DNA of 64,000 nucleotides from an uncultured Holophaga sp. (GTDB lineage Bacteria; Acidobacteriota; Holophagae; Holophagales; Holophagaceae): contig NZ_OY781925.1 in the NCBI RefSeq assembly GCF_963677305.1, forward strand, positions 2,333,501 through 2,397,500. Direction: 5' to 3'. Of the stretch, positions 43,025 to 51,575 are shown piece by piece. Under the pieces are notes generated by a model. It saw nothing but the letters and a program-made list of their open reading frames with translations. It did no database searches and had not been told where the DNA came from. A program made the position numbers and the translations under genes. How positions within the stretch are numbered: the first letter of the stretch is position 1; each line of letters starts with the position of its first letter.

Positions 43025-44317
43025 ATGAAACGTTGGATATTCGCAGTGCTGCTGGGCTGCCTCACCCCCCTGCTGGGACAGGCCCCGGCCCAGCAGGAGG
43101 TGGTGCTGTCCGCCACCGCCGGGAGCACCCTCGGCATTGCCGTCCCGGCTCCCAAGGTCACTGGGGTGGATCCCGATCTGGTGGAGCGGGAGTTCCATCA
43201 GGTGCTCCAGGAGGACTTGGCCGATGCCGGTCCCTTCACCGTGATCCGGAAGGGCCTGCCGGCGTCCACAGCACCTGCAGCCTACCCCGAATGGGTGGCC
43301 ACCGGCTCGGATTGGCTCCTGCTCCTCAAGGTCACCCGCCGACAGGGCGGCGGTCTGGAGGCCCGGGCCGAGGCCATCGACACCCGTCCCGGGAAGCCGG
43401 TCTACACCAAGACCTACGGCATCCCGGAGAGTGCCCTCCGCTTTGCCGCCCACACCATCTCGGATGACTTGGTGGCCAGGCTCACCGGCGAGCGGGGCGT
43501 GGCCGCCAGCAAGGTCGTCTTCGCCCGCCAGACCTCTCCTGGGGTCAAGGAGATCTTCCAGATCGACCGGGACGGAGCCAGGACCACCCAGCTCACCTTC
43601 CACCAGAGCCTGACCATCAGTCCCTCGGTGGCCCCGGACGGCCGTCTGGCCTACGTGACCTACAAGGGCGGGTACCCGGCCATCTGGGGTCAACGCAAGC
43701 CGGGAGGCCCTCACGAGAAGCTCTACCCGGTGGGAAGCCAGCAGCCCCAGGGGCCCTGCTTCGCTCCCGCCTGGTCGCCAGACGGCAAGCGGCTGGCCTT
43801 CGCCCAGGGCGACCGGAAGGGCAACAGTGACATCATGGTGCTCGACTTGGCCTCCGGGCGGGTCCGGCGCTTGACGGACAGCGACTGCATCAACACAGAG
43901 CCCAGCTGGAACCCCAGCGGGAACCAGATCGCTTTCACCTCGGACCGCGCCGGGGGTCCCCAGGTCTTCCTGATGCTGGACGACGGCTCCAATGTCCGCC
44001 GTCTCACCCGGGAGGGCACCTACAACACCAGCCCCTGCTGGAGCCCCGGGGGGGGCATGATCGCCTACGTCTCCCGTTTTGAGGGCAAGTTCGATCTCTT
44101 CGTCTACAAGCTGGGAGAGGACAAGGCTTACCAGATCACCACGGGGATCGCCAGCTCCGAGGGACCCACCTGGTCACCGGATGAGCGAGGCCTGGTCTTC
44201 TCCAGCGGCAGCCGGGGCGGCATGCAGCTCTTCACCACCGATCTCTCGGGCAATCGGGTCAAGAAGCTCACCCTCTATGCGGGCTGCCAGAGCCCCAAGT
44301 GGGTACGCAGCCGATAG
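43025..44317 (+). CDS. tolB: Tol-Pal system beta-propeller protein TolB
   Basis: 430 residues. The signal peptide is MKRWIFAVLLGCLTPLLG, cleaved near APAQQ. An N-terminal alpha/beta domain (FHQVLQEDLADAGPFTVIRKG) precedes a six-bladed propeller with repeated P-W-S-P-D-G motifs: FAPAWSPDGKRLAFAQG, EPSWNPSGNQIAFTSDRAGG and GPTWSPDERGLVFSSGSRGG. It binds Pal in the periplasm. GGAG lies six bases before the ATG. Last gene of the M61-rnhB-tolB run. Confidence 0.95.
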   Translation: MKRWIFAVLLGCLTPLLGQAPAQQEVVLSATAGSTLGIAVPAPKVTGVDPDLVEREFHQVLQEDLADAGPFTVIRKGLPASTAPAAYPEWVATGSDWLLLLKVTRRQGGGLEARAEAIDTRPGKPVYTKTYGIPESALRFAAHTISDDLVARLTGERGVAASKVVFARQTSPGVKEIFQIDRDGARTTQLTFHQSLTISPSVAPDGRLAYVTYKGGYPAIWGQRKPGGPHEKLYPVGSQQPQGPCFAPAWSPDGKRLAFAQGDRKGNSDIMVLDLASGRVRRLTDSDCINTEPSWNPSGNQIAFTSDRAGGPQVFLMLDDGSNVRRLTREGTYNTSPCWSPGGGMIAYVSRFEGKFDLFVYKLGEDKAYQITTGIASSEGPTWSPDERGLVFSSGSRGGMQLFTTDLSGNRVKKLTLYAGCQSPKWVRSR

Positions 44318-44510
44318 GCAGCGCTGGGCACTGGCGGCGGCGCCTCTGCCCGGCTATGCTGGATCCAAGCCGGGCCCCATGCATCGGGGTGCGATGAACC
44401 GGGTCAGGTCGGAAGAAGCAGCCCTAAGTCGTTCCCCCGAGTGCCTTGGTCAGCCCGGCCCTTACATCTATGAGGGGGGACCGCCCGCTCGCGTTCGCTC
44501 GCTCTGCGTC

Positions 44511-44565
44511 CCCCCTCCGTCTCCCCCACAACGAAACCCGGGCCCAGCCCGGGTTCGTTGTCTGT
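44511..44565. repeat. 55-bp direct repeat, copy A
   Basis: Identical to copy B 217 bases downstream. Its right half is a near-perfect dyad (AACGAAACCCGGGC / GCCCGGGTTCGTT, one bulged base), so the RNA would fold into a strong hairpin. Confidence 0.9.
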
Positions 44566-44727
44566 GCTCCGCGGCCCGCCGACCCACTTGATCCCCCGTG
44601 GGACCGCCTGCTCGCGTTCGCTCGACGATGCTCGATGAGGGGGCCCCCGCTCACGCTGTTCGCCCTGCGTCCCCCTCATACTCCCCGCGGGGGACTCGGG
44701 CAAAGCCCGATTCCCCCGCCAGGCGTG

Positions 44728-44782
44728 CCCCCTCCGTCTCCCCCACAACGAAACCCGGGCCCAGCCCGGGTTCGTTGTCTGT
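44728..44782. repeat. 55-bp direct repeat, copy B
   Basis: Identical to copy A. It follows another GC hairpin at 44688-44718. The same dyad core appears in diverged form at 45938-45963. Confidence 0.9.
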
Positions 44783-45081
44783 AGGCCCTGCCTGCCGAAC
44801 CACCGCAACACCTGTTGGACTGCGCGCTCATCCTCGGCCAACCCTAAGTTTCGATCCGGATACTTCTCAAAGGCCCGTAGCGTTGGAGGGTGCATGGGGG
44901 TCCGGAACCGCACCGTATGCCTGGCGATCAAAGCCTCGGATCTTCCGGGCCGCAGACTGCTGTCCCATGGCCCTCAGCTTGCGGCTGCAACGTCGCACCT
45001 GCCGCATCTCGTCCTCCTGGGGCACGAAGGCTCCGAAATCGGGCAAGTCACATCATGCAGAACTTGAAAAGGCAGACCATC

Positions 45082-45840
45082 ATGAAAATCACAGACAGCG
45101 GGGAGCTCGTCAAAGTGCCAGCAGCCACCCTGGCATTCTGGGTCATCAAAATTGCGGCGACGACCCTGGGGGAAACCGGTGGAGATGCCCTCTCCATGTC
45201 CATGAAGCTTGGCTACCTGGTCAGCACCGGCATCTTCGCGGTCCTGTTCCTGGCCATGGTGGGGGCCCAGATCCGGGCGAAGGCCTTCCGCCCCCTTCTC
45301 TATTGGGCCACGATCGTCACAACCACAACGGTTGGCACGACCCTCGCCGATCTGGCCGACCGTTCCCTGGGCATCGGATACGCCGGAGGTTCGGCCATAC
45401 TCGTCATCCTCCTGCTGGGGTCCCTCTTCACCTGGTACCGGACCATGGGTTCGGTGTCCATCAGCAGCGTCAGAACGCCCAAGGTGGAGCTCTTCTACTG
45501 GGTCACCATCATGTTCTCCCAGACCCTGGGCACCGCCCTGGGAGATTGGGTGGCCGATCTCCCCCACATGGGCTACCTCGGCGGCGGCATGCTCTTCGGC
45601 GGACTGTTGCTGGCGACTCTCGCGGCCTACCGTTGGACCCGGACCTCCCGGACAGTCCTCTTCTGGGCAGCCTTCATCCTCACCCGACCCCTCGGGGCCG
45701 TGCTCGGGGACTTCCTGGACAAGCCCATCACCTCCGGCGGCCTGGCCCTCAGCCGTTTCGGCGCTTCTGCCGTCCTCCTTGCATTCATGCTCGCCGTCAT
45801 CTTCACCACAAAACAGAGGGCAGCGATGAAATCACACTGA
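45082..45840 (+). CDS. Membrane protein with four internal repeats (COG4705-like)
   Basis: 252 residues, mostly hydrophobic. Four units of 55-65 residues each start at an aromatic-Trp pair and carry a Gly-Asp/Glu motif: FWVIKIAATTLGETGGD, YWATIVTTTTVGTTLAD, YWVTIMFSQTLGTALGD and FWAAFILTRPLGAVLGD. This is the pattern of the uncharacterised COG4705 membrane proteins. An ATG at 45055 is an alternative; the one at 45082 is nine bases after AAAAGG. Function unknown. It is isolated between repeat-rich gaps. Confidence 0.75.
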   Translation: MKITDSGELVKVPAATLAFWVIKIAATTLGETGGDALSMSMKLGYLVSTGIFAVLFLAMVGAQIRAKAFRPLLYWATIVTTTTVGTTLADLADRSLGIGYAGGSAILVILLLGSLFTWYRTMGSVSISSVRTPKVELFYWVTIMFSQTLGTALGDWVADLPHMGYLGGGMLFGGLLLATLAAYRWTRTSRTVLFWAAFILTRPLGAVLGDFLDKPITSGGLALSRFGASAVLLAFMLAVIFTTKQRAAMKSH

Positions 45841-45937
45841 AGGGGTTCCGGGGTCCCTTACAGGTTCTGAATGAGGGATGATCGCACTCCGGGACACCCC
45901 CAGGTCCGTCCTGCGTCCCTGCCTTCGCCCCTATCAC

Positions 45938-45963
45938 GCAACCCGGGCCCAGTCCGGGTTTGC
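45938..45963. repeat. Diverged third copy of the repeat dyad
   Basis: GCAACCCGGGCCC / GTCCGGGTTTGC folds like the dyad core of the 55-bp repeats but with several changes. It lies 97 bases behind the membrane protein gene and could act as its terminator. Confidence 0.6.
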
Positions 45964-46034
45964 TGTCGGAAACCCCACCAAGACGGCTTGGCAAAGGCAC
46001 CTATGTGACTTTTGCGTAAATTGACCACCGAAGA

Positions 46035-46063
46035 TTGACAGGGTGCCGGACGGACCCTATCAC
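46035..46063 (+). promoter_or_regulatory. Sigma70-like promoter of the MCP gene
   Basis: TTGACA (46035-46040), a 17-base spacer and TATCAC (46058-46063). The predicted start is about 30 bases before the ATG at 46098. The -35 box is perfect and the -10 box matches four of six. Confidence 0.6.
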
Positions 46064-46097
46064 TGGCATTTGGGGTTCTGCCAATAAGGTTCTATAT

Positions 46098-47717
46098 ATG
46101 CAATTTTTATACAACATCAGCATCAAGAGGAAGCTGCTCATCCTGGCCGGGGTTCTCATCCTGATCAATCTCGCCCTGTGGGTCTCGAACATCGCCCTCA
46201 TGCGCTCCATGACCCACGTTCAGGAAGAGCTGGACCGGACCCAGCTCCAACTGGCCAGCTCCGTGGATACGGTCCGCCAGGCCCAGAACCGCTTCAAGGG
46301 GCAGGTCCAGGAGTGGAAGGACACCCTTCTCCGGGGCTACGACCCGGCCATGTTCAGCAAATACCACACAGCCTTCGAGAGGGCCGAGGCCGAGGTCGAC
46401 CAGTTGCTGGGAACCGTCCGGAAAGCAGCAGAGGATCCCAGCCTGGGCCTCCCGGTGGAGGATGTCGATGCCGTGATCCGGGAGCATGGCGTTCTCGGCA
46501 GGCGCTATCAACAGGCTCTGGCCGGCGCATGGAACGAGCACGACCCGCTGGCTTATCGCGCGGTGGACAAGGCTGTCAAGGGCATGGACCGCCCCATGAA
46601 CGAGACCCTGAACCACCTCGCTGATGGGGTGAAGGAGAGGTGGCAGGGCTTCTCCGTCGAATACGCTCAGAAGGTCCACCGGATGCAGAGGATCGCCCTC
46701 GCCGTGAACACCCTGATCCTACTGGTGGGCATCGGAATCGGCATCCTGGTCGCCCACGCCATCACCCGTCAGGTCCAGTCCGGGGTGCAGGAGGCCGCAG
46801 CCGGTATCGAGCGCATGGAAGGCGGGGACTTCCGGGGGGAACTGAAGCTGAGGGGTCAGGATGAGCTAGGGCGGATGGGGGGACACTTCAACCGGATGCT
46901 CCAGAACTTCCGCAGGATCTTCGGGCACCTGGGACAGACCTCGATGGAAGTGGCTGACAGCTCCAGGTCTCTCACCACAGCCTCCGTAGAGGTGGCCAGC
47001 ACCGCCGAGGAGATCTCCCACCTCTCTGAAAACCAGCGGGAGGCCTCGGGGACGACTGCCGCCGTGATGGCAAGCTTTGCCGGCAATCTCCGCCAGATGA
47101 ACGACAGTCTCCGCCTCTGCCAGGACCGGGTGGCCAGCATCGTGGAGGCCACGAGCTCAGGGGCAGCCCAGGGACAGGCGACTGTCTCCTCCATTCTCAA
47201 GATCCGCTCGGTCACCCAGGAAATGGTCAAGGCGGTCACTGTCATCCATGACCTGGCAAACCAGACCAACCTGCTGGCGCTGAATGCCGCCATCGAGGCG
47301 GCCAAGGCCGGACAGCACGGCAAGGGCTTCGCCGTAGTGGCTGAGGAGGTGGGCAAGTTGGCGGAACACAGCGCCCATGCGGCCCAGCAGATCGGCGATT
47401 TCATCTCCCAGACGGAGAGCTCCATCGAGGAGGGGCATGCGGCCGTCCAGGAGACCTCGGCCACCCTGAATACGATCCAGAGGGACATCCGCACCCTGGC
47501 CGACACCCTCACAAACATCGGTCGGGCCTCCGAGGAGCAGGCCAAAGCCTCGGACACCCTGGAGGCCCAGATCCAGACAACCTCCCTGGCCAGCGAGCGG
47601 AGTGCCGCCGCCGCCACGGAGCTTTCCCGGACCGTCCAGGAAGTCAACCGGACGGCTGAAGGTCTGGATCGGATCGCCCAGGCCCTGGCCTCGACCCTGG
47701 CGGAGTTCAGACTTTAA
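46098..47717 (+). CDS. Methyl-accepting chemotaxis protein
   Basis: 539 residues. A first membrane helix (about 12-32, LLILAGVLILINLALWVSNI) is followed by a helical periplasmic four-helix-bundle-like domain to about 205. The second helix is about 207-228 (LAVNTLILLVGIGIGILVAH), then a HAMP domain, and the cytoplasmic signalling hairpin has its tip at DLANQTNLLALNAAIEAAKAG and GKGFAVVAEEVGKLAEHSA. AAGGT seven bases before the ATG at 46098 supports the start over an earlier frame. The ligand is unknown; no che gene is next to it. Confidence 0.93.
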   Translation: MQFLYNISIKRKLLILAGVLILINLALWVSNIALMRSMTHVQEELDRTQLQLASSVDTVRQAQNRFKGQVQEWKDTLLRGYDPAMFSKYHTAFERAEAEVDQLLGTVRKAAEDPSLGLPVEDVDAVIREHGVLGRRYQQALAGAWNEHDPLAYRAVDKAVKGMDRPMNETLNHLADGVKERWQGFSVEYAQKVHRMQRIALAVNTLILLVGIGIGILVAHAITRQVQSGVQEAAAGIERMEGGDFRGELKLRGQDELGRMGGHFNRMLQNFRRIFGHLGQTSMEVADSSRSLTTASVEVASTAEEISHLSENQREASGTTAAVMASFAGNLRQMNDSLRLCQDRVASIVEATSSGAAQGQATVSSILKIRSVTQEMVKAVTVIHDLANQTNLLALNAAIEAAKAGQHGKGFAVVAEEVGKLAEHSAHAAQQIGDFISQTESSIEEGHAAVQETSATLNTIQRDIRTLADTLTNIGRASEEQAKASDTLEAQIQTTSLASERSAAAATELSRTVQEVNRTAEGLDRIAQALASTLAEFRL

Positions 47718-47794
47718 GCGACGCGACAGCTCCTGACGCACTCCTGGCCCCACCCTGGAGTCGTGGCCATTCCGGCCCCGACCCAGGAGTCCCC

Positions 47795-48130
47795 ATGTGG
47801 ATCTTCCTCAACAAGGCCTTTCTCTCTCTCGTGCACCAGGAGGGTGATGAGACGACCCTTCTTGTGCGTGCCCGCTCCTCTGGGGACCTGGAGGCGGCCT
47901 TTCCGGGTGCCCAGGTCCAGGAAACTCCGGACCATGACTACCGCTTCCGGGCTTGGGTGGACCGGGAGACCGTGGCGCTGGCCATGGCCCAGGCCATCCG
48001 GGACATCCACTACACCAACTTCAAGGACAGCATCCATGACCCCGCCCGCCACGAGGCCTACCTGGGGGTCTGGACGGCCATGTTCCGTTACCAGCGCCAG
48101 CAACTCCTGGCCCGATACAGCCGTCCCTGA
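47795..48130 (+). CDS. Small conserved hypothetical protein
   Basis: 111 residues, starting WIFLNKAFLSLVHQ after an AGGAG. It looks like a compact alpha/beta protein: LLVRARSSGDLEAAFPGAQVQ is a strand-helix pair, then DHDYRFRAWVDRETVALAMAQAI and the acid/aromatic DIHYTNFKDSIHD. I recall similar proteins in other bacteria but no named family. It lies 77 bases behind the MCP and may share its transcript. Confidence 0.72.
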   Translation: MWIFLNKAFLSLVHQEGDETTLLVRARSSGDLEAAFPGAQVQETPDHDYRFRAWVDRETVALAMAQAIRDIHYTNFKDSIHDPARHEAYLGVWTAMFRYQRQQLLARYSRP

Positions 48131-48327
48131 AGCCTCCCTTTCATGGTGACCTGGGGAGTCTCCGGAGCCACCTGGATCCCGAGGGCAGCATCCTCCTCCA
48201 GGACACCCGCCTGCTGCGAGGCGGGGTCCTGTCAGTGCGGTAGGACACCGTGGCCCGGGCCAGCCTCCTGGAGGAATACCACCTGAGCCGCCCTGAGTGG
48301 ATCAAGTCCAGCGCCAGGACTACAACT

Positions 48328-50793
48328 TCAGAGGAAGAGGTTCACCTGGGACTTGCCTGCAGCCTCGAAGTAGGTGGCCACGCCACCGATCTCGACCCCT
48401 TCCACCAGCTCCTCCTTGGCAATGCCCATGAGATCCATGCTCATCTGGCAGGCCACAAAACGGACCCCCGCCAAGCGTGCGCTGCCGATCATGGCATCCA
48501 GGTCCGTGACCCCCTTGGCCTTCATACGGGCCTTCATCATGAGCCGGCCAAGCCCCAGGAAGTCCATCTTGGAGAGGGCCAGGCCCGAGGTTCCGTCCGG
48601 CAGCATCCAGCCGAACATCCGGCCCATGAAGTCCTTGGCGACCCTGGGCTTCTCCCGGCGCTTGAGGACCGAGAGCCCCCAGAAGGTGAAGAAGAGGGTG
48701 GTCTCCTTGCCGCTCGCGGCGGCTCCGTTGGCCAGGACGAAGGTGGCCAGGGCCCGGTCGAGATCGTCCGAGAAGACGATGAAGGTGGCGCCCCCGGCCC
48801 CCGCCTGGGCCACCTGACCGGCCTGGGGCGCGGCCTGCTTTTCGATGGTGGCGGTGTGGACACCCTTCGAGTCCGTCAGGCTGAGGAGCCGGTGCCCCAT
48901 GACCCGGCACCAGGAGGCAACGTCCTGGGCGAAACCCGGGTCGCTGGCGCTGATGATGATCCGCCCGCCCAGGGGCACCTTGTCCATCTCCCCCTTGAGG
49001 CGCAGGATGGGCCCTGGGCAGGCCAGCCCGCAGGCATCCACCTGAATGGTCACATCCTTACGGGGCAGCCCCTCGGGCTCACCGGAACCCTCCGAAAAGA
49101 CCAGGCCCAGCTCCAGGCCCGGCAGGGGTCCGGCCACCAGCTCCCAGGTCTTGTAGCCCCCGCTGAGGTTGCCCACCTCGGTCCAGCCGTTCTGCCGCAA
49201 GATCCGCTCCGCCAGGTAGCCCCGGAGCCCCACGCCGCAGAAGGCCAGGACCGGACGGTCCTTCGGGACCTCGGAGATGCGGCGGCGCAGCTCGTCGATG
49301 GGGATGTTCAGGGTGTCCGGGAAGCTGCCCAGGGCGGCCTCATCGGCGCTCCGGACATCCAGGAGCACCGCCCCCCTGGAGCGCCAGGCCTCCACCTCAT
49401 GCCAGTGGATGGGGCGGGTGAGTCCAGCCAGGGCGTTCTCGCCCACCATGCCCAGGATGTTGATGGGATCCTTGGAAGAGGAGAAGGGGGGCGCATAGGC
49501 GTGCTCCATGCGGGCCAGATCCACGACAGTGCCGCCCCGCCTCAGGGTTTCCGCCAGGAGGTCCATGCGCTTGTCCACTCCGTCGAAACCCACCACCTGA
49601 GCCCCCAGGAGGCGCCCGGTGGCGGGCTCATAGAGAGCCTTGAGGGTGAGGGGCAGCGCCCCCGGGTAGTAACCGGCATGGCTGGAGCCATGGGTGATGA
49701 TGGCCTGGAAGGGGAGGGCTGCAGCCTTGAGGGCCCGCTCATTGGCGCCTGCGGAAGCCGCAGTGATGTCGAAGACCTTGGCGATGGAGGTGCCCAGCGC
49801 ACCGGGGTAGGTCTCCAGAGCCTCCTCGCCCCGGAGACTCCGCGCGAGGTTCCCTGCCACCACCCGGGCCTGCTTGGTGGCGGGTCCCGCCAGGGGAACC
49901 ACCAGGGAGCGGTCCATCACCAGGCTGGGCACCGCCACCGCATCCCCCAGGGCGAAGACATGAGGGTCGGAGGTCCGCAGGGAGCCATCCACCTGGATGG
50001 CGCCATGGGGTGCACAGGCGATCCCGGCCTCCCGGATGAAGCCCGTATCCGGCCTCACCCCGATGGAGAGGATCACCACATCCGCCGAAAGCTCGTCATC
50101 CGGAGCCAGCTTCACGAAGAGCCGGCTGCCGCGCCGCTCGAAGGCCTGGACAGGGGTGCCCAGGCGCAGGCCCACCCCCTTGCTGCGGAGCTGGGCCTGG
50201 ACCATGGCCGCCATTTCGGGGTCCAGGCCGTTCATCACCTGATCCTGGGCCTCCACCACCGTGACGGCGATGCGCCGGGCGTGGAGGTTCTCGGCCATCT
50301 CCAGACCGATGAAGCCACCCCCCACCACCACCGCCCGCTCGGGACGACGGGCATCGAGCCAGCTCTTGATCCGATCCACATCCGGCACGGAGCGCAGAGT
50401 GAAGATCCCCTCCAGGTCGATGCCGGGGATGGGAGGGCGCAAAGGCTCGGCACCGGGGGAGAGCACCAGCTTGTCGTAGGACTCCTCCATCAGCCGTCCG
50501 CTGGCCAGCTCCTTCACCTTCAGGACCTTCCGGGCGGTGTCGATCCCCACCGCCTCATGACCGGTGCGGACCTGCACCCCCAGCCAATCCTGAAACTTCC
50601 CGGGGGTCATGACGAAGAGGCGGTCCCGCTCCTTGATGGCTCCGCCCGCATAGTAGGGCAGGCCGCAGTTGGCGTAGCTGACGTAGTCGCCCCGCTCGAA
50701 GATCACCACCTCGGCATGCTCGTCCAGCCGCCGGAACCGGGCCGCCGTGGACGCCCCGCCTGCTACTCCACCTACGATCAACACCCTGCTCAT
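48328..50793 (-). CDS. CoA-disulfide reductase-rhodanese-TusA-DsrE fusion
   Basis: 821 residues with four sulfur-handling domains. Residues 1-450 are a FAD/NAD disulfide reductase: FAD loop VGGVAGGAS, redox Cys 43 in SYANCGLPYY as in CoA-disulfide reductase, NAD loop VVVGGGFIGLEMAENL and HVFALGDAV. A rhodanese domain (about 465-550) has active Cys in LAFCGVGLRGY. A TusA domain (about 570-645) has DACGLACPGPILRLK. A DsrE-like domain (about 665-821) has Cys in FVACQMSMD. It probably takes persulfide sulfur from CoA or thiosulfate and passes it on in the cytoplasm. The start after GGAG at 50793 is chosen. Confidence 0.92.
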   Translation of the reverse strand: MSRVLIVGGVAGGASTAARFRRLDEHAEVVIFERGDYVSYANCGLPYYAGGAIKERDRLFVMTPGKFQDWLGVQVRTGHEAVGIDTARKVLKVKELASGRLMEESYDKLVLSPGAEPLRPPIPGIDLEGIFTLRSVPDVDRIKSWLDARRPERAVVVGGGFIGLEMAENLHARRIAVTVVEAQDQVMNGLDPEMAAMVQAQLRSKGVGLRLGTPVQAFERRGSRLFVKLAPDDELSADVVILSIGVRPDTGFIREAGIACAPHGAIQVDGSLRTSDPHVFALGDAVAVPSLVMDRSLVVPLAGPATKQARVVAGNLARSLRGEEALETYPGALGTSIAKVFDITAASAGANERALKAAALPFQAIITHGSSHAGYYPGALPLTLKALYEPATGRLLGAQVVGFDGVDKRMDLLAETLRRGGTVVDLARMEHAYAPPFSSSKDPINILGMVGENALAGLTRPIHWHEVEAWRSRGAVLLDVRSADEAALGSFPDTLNIPIDELRRRISEVPKDRPVLAFCGVGLRGYLAERILRQNGWTEVGNLSGGYKTWELVAGPLPGLELGLVFSEGSGEPEGLPRKDVTIQVDACGLACPGPILRLKGEMDKVPLGGRIIISASDPGFAQDVASWCRVMGHRLLSLTDSKGVHTATIEKQAAPQAGQVAQAGAGGATFIVFSDDLDRALATFVLANGAAASGKETTLFFTFWGLSVLKRREKPRVAKDFMGRMFGWMLPDGTSGLALSKMDFLGLGRLMMKARMKAKGVTDLDAMIGSARLAGVRFVACQMSMDLMGIAKEELVEGVEIGGVATYFEAAGKSQVNLFL

Positions 50794-50835
50794 CCGCGTC
50801 TCCAATCGCGCAAAAATAATCGATACTCAAAGTGT

Positions 50836-50849
50836 TGTATAACCATACA
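50836..50849. promoter_or_regulatory. Palindrome TGTAT-AACC-ATACA before the CoA-disulfide reductase fusion
   Basis: A perfect 5-4-5 inverted repeat 43 bases upstream of the fusion gene start. A minus-strand TTGACA (50854-50859) lies just outside it, so the site would fall between the -35 and -10 boxes. It is a candidate repressor site, possibly for a sulfur-sensing ArsR-type factor, but no such regulator is in the window. Confidence 0.5.
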
Positions 50850-50902
50850 GGAATGTCAAGCCTGGATGCAGGCATCCGGCCATGCCGTCTCTGGAAAGGG
50901 GG

Positions 50903-51562
50903 CTACCAAGCCAGGTCCAGCGACCGGGCCAGGAGCGCCAGAAGAGGGAGCTGGTGCCGGCAGACTTCCAGAAAGACCTCCAGGAAGTCCGGGGCGCAGA
51001 CCTGCCCTTCAGCCAGGGGCACCAGGGTGGTGATGTCCTTGAGCCGCAGCAGTTCGGCAAGCGGATGGTCCGGCGCGAAGCCCCGGGGAACACGCACTAT
51101 GCGGTCCCCCAGGAGTTCAAGCCCCAGGGATCGCCAAGCCGGGACATGCCCGTCCATGTGCTGCCGCACCCGCTGGAGGGTACGGGGATCGGGGTGCCAG
51201 AGCCCCGCTCCGGCGAAACAGCCCCCGGGTTCCAGGTGCAGGTAGAAGGCCGGGCTGTGGACCTCCCGGGGGCAGTCCCGGTGCCTGAACTGGGCGCCCA
51301 CATGGGTCTTGTAGGGGGATTTGTCCGCCGAGAACCGGGTATCCCGGTGGATGCGGAAGAGGCTCCCGCCGCTGCGGGAGGGATCGGCGAGGATCTGCGG
51401 GCAGAGCTCCCCCAAGGGTGCCCCCAGGGCCATGATGAAGGCCCGCGCCGGTTCCCGGACCTCCTCCTCGTATCGCTCCCGGTGGGTCTCGAACCAATCT
51501 CTGCTGTTGTGCTCCCGCAGCTCTGAGAGGAAGCGGAAGATCGCGGGTGTGAAAAAGGTCAC
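50903..51562 (-). CDS. DUF2461 (TIGR02453) family protein
   Basis: 219 residues. TFFTPAIFRFLSELREHNSRDWFETHRERYEEEV (in parts) is the family N-terminus; FRIHRDTRFSADKSPYKTHVGAQF and FYLHLEPGGCFAGAGLWHPDP are the conserved core. Function is unknown. The long upstream frame is spurious; a GTG at 51562 with GAGGAGG before it starts the protein. It follows the ferredoxin gene by 13 bases. Confidence 0.9.
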   Translation of the reverse strand: MTFFTPAIFRFLSELREHNSRDWFETHRERYEEEVREPARAFIMALGAPLGELCPQILADPSRSGGSLFRIHRDTRFSADKSPYKTHVGAQFRHRDCPREVHSPAFYLHLEPGGCFAGAGLWHPDPRTLQRVRQHMDGHVPAWRSLGLELLGDRIVRVPRGFAPDHPLAELLRLKDITTLVPLAEGQVCAPDFLEVFLEVCRHQLPLLALLARSLDLAW

Positions 51563-51575
51563 GATCCGCCTCCTC

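Larger units (their letters stand above)
44318..45081. other. 764-bp non-coding region with composite repeats
   Basis: No gene is convincing. The region holds a 55-bp perfect direct repeat (44511-44565 and 44728-44782), a 24-bp near-perfect repeat (44478-44501 and 44601-44624, one mismatch), a third diverged block near 44650-44676, and a 14-base-arm hairpin (44688-44701 with 44705-44718). Open frames on the minus strand across it are just translations of the repeats. The part from 44800 to 45050 could hold a decayed gene, but no family is recognised. Confidence 0.7.

Noticed and set aside
44688..44782. CRISPR-like repeat array
   Set aside because: Only two identical 55-bp units at irregular spacing, no spacer pattern and no cas genes.
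44404..44931. 175-codon minus-strand frame in the repeat region
   Set aside because: Its sequence is the translated 55-bp repeats (the same peptide appears twice), with no ribosome site; treated as non-coding.
48250..51033. 927-codon plus-strand frame opposite the CoA-disulfide reductase fusion
   Set aside because: Antisense shadow; no motif, and the minus-strand gene has four recognisable domains.
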